This document shows, in pieces, positions 57,755 through 64,000 of a DNA stretch of 64,000 nt (its first letter is position 1; every line of letters begins with the position of its first letter). The stretch covers positions 558,001 to 622,000 of the forward strand of contig PQWQ01000027.1 in the NCBI GenBank assembly GCA_002943765.1, given 5' to 3'. The notes beneath the pieces were generated by a model. That model searched no databases, had not been told where the DNA came from, and worked only from the letters and a program-made list of their open reading frames with translations. This DNA is from Psoroptes ovis. Lineage: Eukaryota; Arthropoda; Arachnida; Sarcoptiformes; Psoroptidae. Position numbers and translations under genes: made by a program.

Positions 57755-59359
57755 TCAATAATAATGTAAATTTTTCTGCTTTAAAACTTCATTAACTGTC
57801 GATGTCATCGGTGTTGGAAATGATCGACGATTTGCATCATTCAAACAATAACTTAGATCACGTCGAATATGATCGATCGGTATATCTCTGATCAATGTCA
57901 TATCGATTAATGATGCTGAATTTTTTTCAATCCACAACGAATTCAGCGGTGATTTCGTTATGATATCGATAAAATCTTTATTTATCAAACCAAAACGTTC
58001 AGCTAATGTTGTACATTCCATTAAGGCTGCAACTTGACTTGCATAAAATATTGACATCATAACATTCATTTTTGATGCAACACCAACATTTTCGCTTAGA
58101 TAATATACATGTGAATTAAATGTTTCGAAACATGAACTACAATCATCGAATAATGATCGATTACCAGCGACTAATGCTATTATTGATCCTTGTTCAATTT
58201 GTTCAGGTAATGATGATAACAGCAATGGTGCTTCCAAATATCTACCACCTTTTGATTTAATCCAATTATCAATTTCTATCGATATGGTTGAATCCATTGA
58301 TGTTAATTCAACATAACCTTTAGTGGCATCGATTTCTTGTGAAATACCACAATTACCAAAAAATATTGATTTCGATGCCGATGAATCATTTAAACATGAA
58401 AATGTTATATCACATTCCCGAACAACATCTCCAGGTGTTTTCACTATGCTAGCACCAAGTTTTTCAAAATCTTTACATTTACTTGGTGTACGATCCCATA
58501 TGGTTAATTCATGTCCTGAATCGATCAATAGCTTAACCAAGCAATGACCAACTTTACCAAGACCAATGAAACCGAATTTCAGATTCGATGGTTTTGATCT
58601 ATTCGATTTATTAACCAATTTCATTTCAGTAACATTATTTGTTTGTTTATTTGTGGTGGTTATTCTTGGTTCAGATTTAGGCGGTACATCGATTTCTTGA
58701 TGATTAGGAGATGATGATGATGATGATGCTTGTACAGCTGGTTTCATTCGTTTTGCTGAATCAGACGCTGCCATTGTGGACGGTGCAGCATTATTGGTCT
58801 TGGTAACCTGAGTTGCGGGTTTTTTGGCTGAAATAGTAACCGTATCGGTTTCGTTATTTGAACTTTCAAAATTACGTTTTTCTCTTTTGAACGGTGTACG
58901 ACTATAGTCTCTGGTCAATGGTTGAGGAGTGTTGACAGGAATTTTTTTCGGTTTAACGAAAACATCGCTACCGAATTTATTATTATCAGGTGTTGTTGAT
59001 GTGACATTTGTGACAGCCGATGATGATGATGAAGACGAAGAAGTGGCTACACCTTTATGTTGTTTTAACCATTCTAGCTCAATTTTTTCACATGCAGTTT
59101 TGAATAATTTTGATTTTTTTGGACCATTTGCAAATTGTTCACGAAATTCTTCATATGGCTTGATATTATCTTCAGTAACACGACCATAATCTTCGGAAGC
59201 AAAAAACAATACAAAATATGAATTTTTTACTTTACGATTATTTTTCATTTGATCATCAGGCACAATTTTAGCTGGCCAATAATTGAAACCTTTAACTTTA
59301 GCCCATACTAGATCATATAATTTATATTTACTATCACTTGTCGATGTTAATTCAGCCAT
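57755..59359 (-). CDS. GLYR1: GLYR1/N-PAC (nucleosome-destabilizing factor) homologue
   Basis: Chromatin factor with an N-terminal PWWP domain and a C-terminal beta-hydroxyacid-dehydrogenase-like domain; it assists RNA polymerase II through nucleosomes and stabilises LSD2. Single exon, 534 aa (human 553). PWWP at about 10-100: YDLVWAKVKGFNYWPAKIV, then FFASEDYGRVTEDNIKPYEEF. The linker (about 110-255) is Ser/Thr/Lys-rich. NAD(P)-binding fold from about 262: FGFIGLGKVGHCLVKLLIDS, GHELTIWDRTPSKC. The catalytic helix reads VGVASKMNVMMSIFY: the Lys and Asn of active dehydrogenases (G-x-x-x-K-x-x-N-N) are not in place, as in vertebrate GLYR1, so the domain is probably structural. Head-to-head with AREL1. 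Confidence 0.94.
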   Translation of the reverse strand: MAELTSTSDSKYKLYDLVWAKVKGFNYWPAKIVPDDQMKNNRKVKNSYFVLFFASEDYGRVTEDNIKPYEEFREQFANGPKKSKLFKTACEKIELEWLKQHKGVATSSSSSSSSAVTNVTSTTPDNNKFGSDVFVKPKKIPVNTPQPLTRDYSRTPFKREKRNFESSNNETDTVTISAKKPATQVTKTNNAAPSTMAASDSAKRMKPAVQASSSSSSPNHQEIDVPPKSEPRITTTNKQTNNVTEMKLVNKSNRSKPSNLKFGFIGLGKVGHCLVKLLIDSGHELTIWDRTPSKCKDFEKLGASIVKTPGDVVRECDITFSCLNDSSASKSIFFGNCGISQEIDATKGYVELTSMDSTISIEIDNWIKSKGGRYLEAPLLLSSLPEQIEQGSIIALVAGNRSLFDDCSSCFETFNSHVYYLSENVGVASKMNVMMSIFYASQVAALMECTTLAERFGLINKDFIDIITKSPLNSLWIEKNSASLIDMTLIRDIPIDHIRRDLSYCLNDANRRSFPTPMTSTVNEVLKQKNLHYY

Positions 59360-60344
59360 ATTACTTGGATAATAACGAAAGCAAATTATGTAAAATTCAA
59401 GCCTAAATTGGGGAAAAAATGAAATGAAATATGAATTAATAAATCATGGAACTTTTTCATGGTTTAATTATTTATAAAAACTTACCAAAAAAATGTTTGA
59501 TTTATCGAGTGTTTACGGGAATTACAAAATACAAAATACGTGAGCGAATCCCGTTGATTTTTCGTTAATTATTTGGAATAAATTTCAAATAAAATTTATT
59601 TTTTTTGAAAATTATCAATGATTACACAATTTATCGGCTTGAATTTCTTTTTTTTCAATTTTTCGCTTGGCCGTTGCAAAAAAGCGCCATTCAAATATGG
59701 AGGCAAAATATAATATAAACATACACAATACCCAAACACAACAAATACGCGTACAATGAGCAGCTTGAGCAGAAATCCAAAAAAGCATAAGTAGTGGCAT
59801 AAATATTAGAATGATTGAAAAATTTGCTAGCAGCATGCAATTAAGATACGTGTTTGTGTGTGTATGCATAAAATTCATTGTATAAAATTGGCATGACGAA
59901 CAATGAAAAAAATTCGATTCATAGCTGCCCAAACACGCATGCGTCAATAACAGGCGCCGAATACAAATTTTTTTTTTACTATCAACAACAATTTTTTCAT
60001 TGAGAAAATTCGAAAAACGATTTTCAGAATGAAAATGAAAATGAAATCACCTGCAACGTATTAAATCACATTTTTTTTTCTTTTTATTTTCCATTTAAAA
60101 AACAGCTGATTACAATTATCATGTTTGAATTTGTTTTGATTTTTTTTGTTATTTTTGATGGAATTTTTTTTGATTGATTTAAATTTCGAAATATTTTAAA
60201 TTTTTTCTGTGATATTTAATGAACAATTTTGATAAATTATTATTTTGTGCTTTCCGAAATAATTTAAAATAAATAAAATGTTTTTTTTTACTTTCATTTC
60301 ATATTTTGTTTCATGAAAAAATAAATAAAATAAATGAATCAAAA
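59360..60344. promoter_or_regulatory. Divergent promoter region GLYR1/AREL1
   Basis: 985 bp between start codons of GLYR1 (-) and AREL1 (+). A GC-richer patch CGCCATTCAAATATGGAGGC at about 59691-59704 is partly symmetrical (GCCAT..ATGG), and AACAGCTGATT at 60101-60111 is an E-box close to AREL1. The 110-codon minus-strand frame inside (59615-59947) is not supported as a gene. Confidence 0.45.
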
Positions 60345-62888
60345 ATGTATGAAGAATTGATATTATCCATTGTTGTAGGAATCAGTAAGTAATTTTCAAT
60401 TATTTCATGTAATTCTTGAATTTTAAATACAAATTCTTCATTGACAGTTTTAGCCGTAATCATAAAAATGATCTCAAATTATCAAAATAGTCATAAACAA
60501 TCGAAATCTGGTTTTTTAACATTTATCACTGGATCACATCTTGCACCACAAAATTGTAAAGTAATATTTGATTGGAAATCACCGACAACTGTATCGAATT
60601 TAGCTACATTTACCATTAAAGTTTGTAGTTTTTAAACTTTTATTCATGTAAAGTCAACTAATCTGAATTCTTATCTAAATAGTTTTATCAACGAAATTTT
60701 AAACCATATCCAATTACGAATGAAGATAATCTTTCGATACGAATAACCAATGGTTCACTGATTGTGCCTTGTTCAATTGAATTTGGTGATCTAAATCCAT
60801 CATTAGCCAATGTTGCGCGTGTTAGTTTTTCACCGAAAAAATCTGGAACTTATACAATCAATATATTTATTGGTAATACATTTACACATCTTCGTGGATC
60901 ACCATTTATTGTTGATTTTGTACCATTGACACCTTCACCATATGTAAGTGATTGAATCGGTTATGATTTCATTGAATCTAAATATTTTCATTTTGTAGGA
61001 AACTTTATTTGTAAATCATTGTTCAACAGTTGTTTGTACGGCCGAAAATTTACATCCATTAATCATTGAAACAAGAGATCGTTTCGGTAATCTTTGTTTG
61101 TTGGATAATCCGATCAACGAACACTTTGATGAAAGCAGAGATTTCAATGTTGTATTCACTGAAGTATCAACTGACAGGCGAATTGATATTTGTTATTATT
61201 GGCGTAGAGAAATCGGCGACGCATCACGAATAGCGCTGCTGATTGCATTTGAATCATCCGGTGTTTATCATGCAATTGTTTCATATAAAGGAACACTATT
61301 GAAAAATGGTGATTTCAACATTGTTTGTTTATCATCGCAGGAAAATGATATTGTTAAAAAACAAATAAAACAATCAAGAAATTGTTATTTTGAGGCAAAA
61401 CTATTGCTGAAAGATCCGAATGATAAACAAATTAAATTGAAAAATGTATTCTGTTGTATATCACCGAAACAATTTAAAATTAAACGATATATGCTCAGAT
61501 TTATACCGAAAAATATTGCAACATTTCGACTGTTACCATCGACAAAATTTTATTTTATTAAAACATTTCCAAATAACATCGTTTCAATTCACAGTGATTC
61601 AATTGATCAAAATGAATTTATTATGATTGATGATGGTTCACAACAGATTGAATTATTTACACCACATCGAAATATTATTGTGGCTATATTTACTCATTTT
61701 CTATTGAATCATATTGGTGGTAGTGAATCGTTCCGGGATAAACAAGATTTTTTCTATTCTGAAGTTCGACGTCATTATCAGAAAAATCATTTATTTATTC
61801 AACGAATACATTTGAAAATATCGAGAGAAAATCTATTAGATTCATCCATGAAAGCAATCCGAACATCGAATGATTGGTATAAAAAATTTGAAATCGAATT
61901 CATCGGTGAAAATGGTATCGATTGGGGTGGTCTAAGACGTGAATGGTATACATTATTATGTCGATCATTATTCGATCCAAAGAACAGTGATGGTGTTCCA
62001 TTATTTATGCGCTTTAAAAATGATAAACAAGGTCTTATTCATCCTAATCCGCTGTGTAAAAAATTATCAGCATATGAATTCGCTGGAAGATTGGTGGGCA
62101 AAAGTCTTCTGGATTCATCATTCGGTTCGATCGGTAAATGCTTAATCAATGCACGTTTTTGTCGATCATTTTTGGCACAATGGATAGGTTTACGAGTAAA
62201 TTATCGTTATTTTGAACATGATGATCCAGATCTATACATAACCAAAATTCGATTCATTCTAGAAAATGATTGTACATCATTAGATTTGTATTTTTGTGAT
62301 GAAGAATATGATGAACATGGTAAATTTGTTCGAAATATTGATCTCATACCGAATGGATCAAATATACGTGTTAATGAAACGAATAAATTACGATATTTAG
62401 ATGCATTAGCCCAGTATCGGCTATCGACCAAAGTTAAAGAACAAATTGATGCATTCCTTAAAGGTCTTAATGAGCTAATACCTGACAATTTATTAAGTAT
62501 TTTTGATGAAAATGAAATTGAATTACTGGTTTGTGGTGCAACAACATATTCATTATCTGATCTTAGATTGAATTATGTGGTGACTGGTGCTATTTATGAT
62601 TTTCAAAAAGTTATCGATTGGTTTTGGCGTTCGTTGGCTAATTTTTCGGATGAAGAATTTGCACGATTACTACAATTCACAACTGGTTGTTCAATATTAC
62701 CACCCGGTGGCTTTTCAGAGCTAAATCCACGTTTTCAAATTACATCGGCACTTACACATGGCACGCTGCCTACAGCACATACATGTTTCAATCAAATTTG
62801 TCTTCCGGATTATGATACATTTGAAGATTTTGATCGTTCACTACGTATAGCCATCACCGAAGGATCAGAAGGTTTTGGATTAGTTTGA
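60345..62888 (+). CDS. AREL1: AREL1 HECT-type E3 ubiquitin ligase
   Basis: Apoptosis-resistant E3 ligase 1: in mammals it ubiquitinates IAP antagonists such as SMAC and HtrA2. Exons 60345-60384, 60448-60620, 60683-60943 and 60999-62888 (introns 55-63 bp) give 787 aa (human 823). An N-terminal membrane helix (LILSIVVGIILAVIIKMI) is recovered only by joining exons 1 and 2. Filamin-type repeat region about 40-330: KVIFDWKSP, ARVSFSPKKSGTYTINIFI, LIIETRDRFGN, SYKGTLLKNGDFNIV. HECT domain about 440-787: DWGGLRREWYTLLCRSLFD, LIHPNPLCKKLSAYEFAGRL, RSFLAQWIGLRVNYRYFE, LLQFTTGCSILPPGGF and the catalytic Cys in PTAHTCFNQICLP near residue 753. It ends EGSEGFGLV, as in the human protein (EGCEGFGML). A poly-T run follows the stop; AATAAA at 62992-62997. 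Confidence 0.96.
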
Positions 62889-63098
62889 ATCATTTTTTTT
62901 TTTTTTTTTTTTTTTTTTGAAATATTCTTTGATTTTGTTATTGAAAATTTTGAAAATCTTTATCATTTGTTTGTTGATTATCATAATTGTAAATAAATGA
63001 ATAAATGTATTTAATTATGAAAAATTTTATTTGAAATTATATAATTATTATGAAATCATTGATTTTTACAAAAATATGTCGTCAAAAAAATATGGCCA
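62889..63098. terminator. Convergent 3' region AREL1 / RLG-motif gene
   Basis: 210 bp between convergent stop codons. Contains a run of more than 20 T, and AATAAA at 62992-62997 for AREL1. Confidence 0.5.
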
Positions 63099-64000
63099 TT
63101 ATCTATTGCCTAATCTTTGATGAATTGAACGTGGTTGCGGGCTTGCTGTTGTTGAACCTATTCGTGCAAATACATTCTTATTACCAAGACGATCTGCGAA
63201 AAATAAAAATAATTGAAAATTGATTGAAATAATTAAGTAGATTATTCTGACCTTTGACACTCGCATATGATGATGATGTTGATGATGATAATGGAAATGA
63301 ATTCCTGGTAATTTGAACATTTCTTGATTGTATCGGTTTTTTAACAAATAAAATGTCATTTTTTGGAATATTTAATCTCGAATGAATTGATTGTTGTTGT
63401 TGCTGCTGCTGCTGCAGTGGTGATATATTATTGGATGCATTCGATATCAATGCATCTTGAATTTGGCTTGAAAATTTTCTTAAACGAGTTTGAGTTTCAA
63501 TTCGATTACGTAGATCAGGATTAGATATTGTCTTTGATATTTTCGATGGCGAAATATTATTATTAATATCATTATCATCATCTGATGGTGGTTCGATACG
63601 TTTACGTATCGTCGGTAGTACAGCATTTAATCCAGTCACATTTCGGATGATTGTTGGTGATGAGCTACGCTTTGGATAAACTACATTTGTTTTTATTGTT
63701 GTTGTTGTTGTTTTTAGCATGGTATTTTTCATCGATATATTATCATTTGATTGTGGTGCTTTTACTATACGTTTAGGGCTTGGATTTTTAACTATACGTT
63801 TCATTTGAAGCGAAGATGATGATGATGAAGCCATGTTATCGTTACTGGATTGTTTCGAAACGCTATTCGAAGATGTCATTGTAAAATCTGGTTGATTAAA
63901 TTTTATTGAAGCCGTTGATTTATGATTTTTATCTGAACCACCACTACCGCCATCATCATCATTATTATTATTATTGAATAATTTTTCACGTTTAGAATTT
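63099..64000 (-). CDS. Ser/Asn-rich protein with C-terminal RLG motifs, 5' part missing
   Basis: Minus-strand gene running off the right edge. Exons seen: 64000-63252 and 63193-63099 (58-bp intron). The frame stays open upstream of the ATG at 63879 to the edge (SKREKLFNNNNND..), so that ATG is probably internal. About 280 C-terminal residues are visible: low-complexity Ser/Asn/Thr-rich sequence, two KRIVK phrases, a polyGln run, then three related motifs SIHSRLN, NKNVFARIG and SIHQRLGNR, the last ending the protein. The same VF(D/S)RLG / SVFKRLG repeat style is found, from memory, in the vertebrate C19orf47 family, which also ends with such a motif; this is a weak lead only. No membrane helix or catalytic domain in the visible part. 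Confidence 0.65.

Noticed and set aside
59615..59947. 110-codon minus-strand frame in the GLYR1/AREL1 promoter
   Set aside because: No recognisable domain, lies in a divergent promoter, and composition follows the local sequence.
1..64000. tRNA and rRNA genes
   Set aside because: Looked for the T-loop GGTTCGAATCC-type box and cloverleaf ends on both strands; none convincing.

Overview
The window is animal nuclear DNA. It is strongly AT-rich, its genes have very short spliceosomal introns (about 52-85 bp, GT..AG), and its proteins carry long Asn, Gln and Ser runs. The conserved gene set is metazoan, with arthropod features (a tincar-like protein, a Drosophila-like merlin, DUOX). The compact genes and tiny introns suggest a small-genome arthropod, most likely an astigmatid (dust or scab) mite; the species is inference. 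I found no bacterial operon, phage, CRISPR array, rRNA or tRNA gene.

Left part (1-38.7 kb) is gene-dense. In order: TCERG1 (3' part, +), a 44-bp satellite, CutC (+), FAHD1 (-), LYAR (+), mitochondrial uS11m (-), an ENTPD4/7-type apyrase (-), a CENP-B/Tigger-derived DNA-binding protein (-), a tincar-like membrane protein (+), a Cys-rich single-pass protein with PPxY motifs (+), mitoferrin (-), merlin/NF2 (-), AUP1 (+), GOLGA7 (+), an unassigned coiled-coil protein (+), dual oxidase (+), a CREBZF-like bZIP factor (+), a TACC protein (+) and an alpha carbonic anhydrase (-). Exon joins were made by reading splice sites and keeping frame and family homology intact. Several neighbours are tail-to-tail with under 100 bp between stop codons, or head-to-head on short shared promoters.

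Middle part (38.7-57.75 kb) is about 19 kb in which I can support no gene. It holds repeats: a composite array (39.67-42.06 kb) of the same 44-bp satellite seen at 1.7-2.6 kb, with two diverged copies of a ~355-bp element carrying regularly built ACGTA-N4-TACGT palindromes; nine of the ten copies of an ~80-bp palindromic mariner-like MITE; one hAT-type MITE with a perfect 8-bp target duplication; one Tc1-like MITE; and one unclassified terminal-inverted-repeat element.

Right part (57.75-64 kb) holds GLYR1/N-PAC (-) and AREL1 (+), head-to-head, then the 3' part of an unassigned Ser/Asn-rich protein (-) that runs off the edge.

Most genes are unrelated housekeeping or signalling functions (transcription, ubiquitin, Hippo, mitochondria, lipid droplet/ER, ROS), so there is no pathway cluster. 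The least explained material is the satellite plus palindromic element system in the gene-free segment and its second outpost beside TCERG1.
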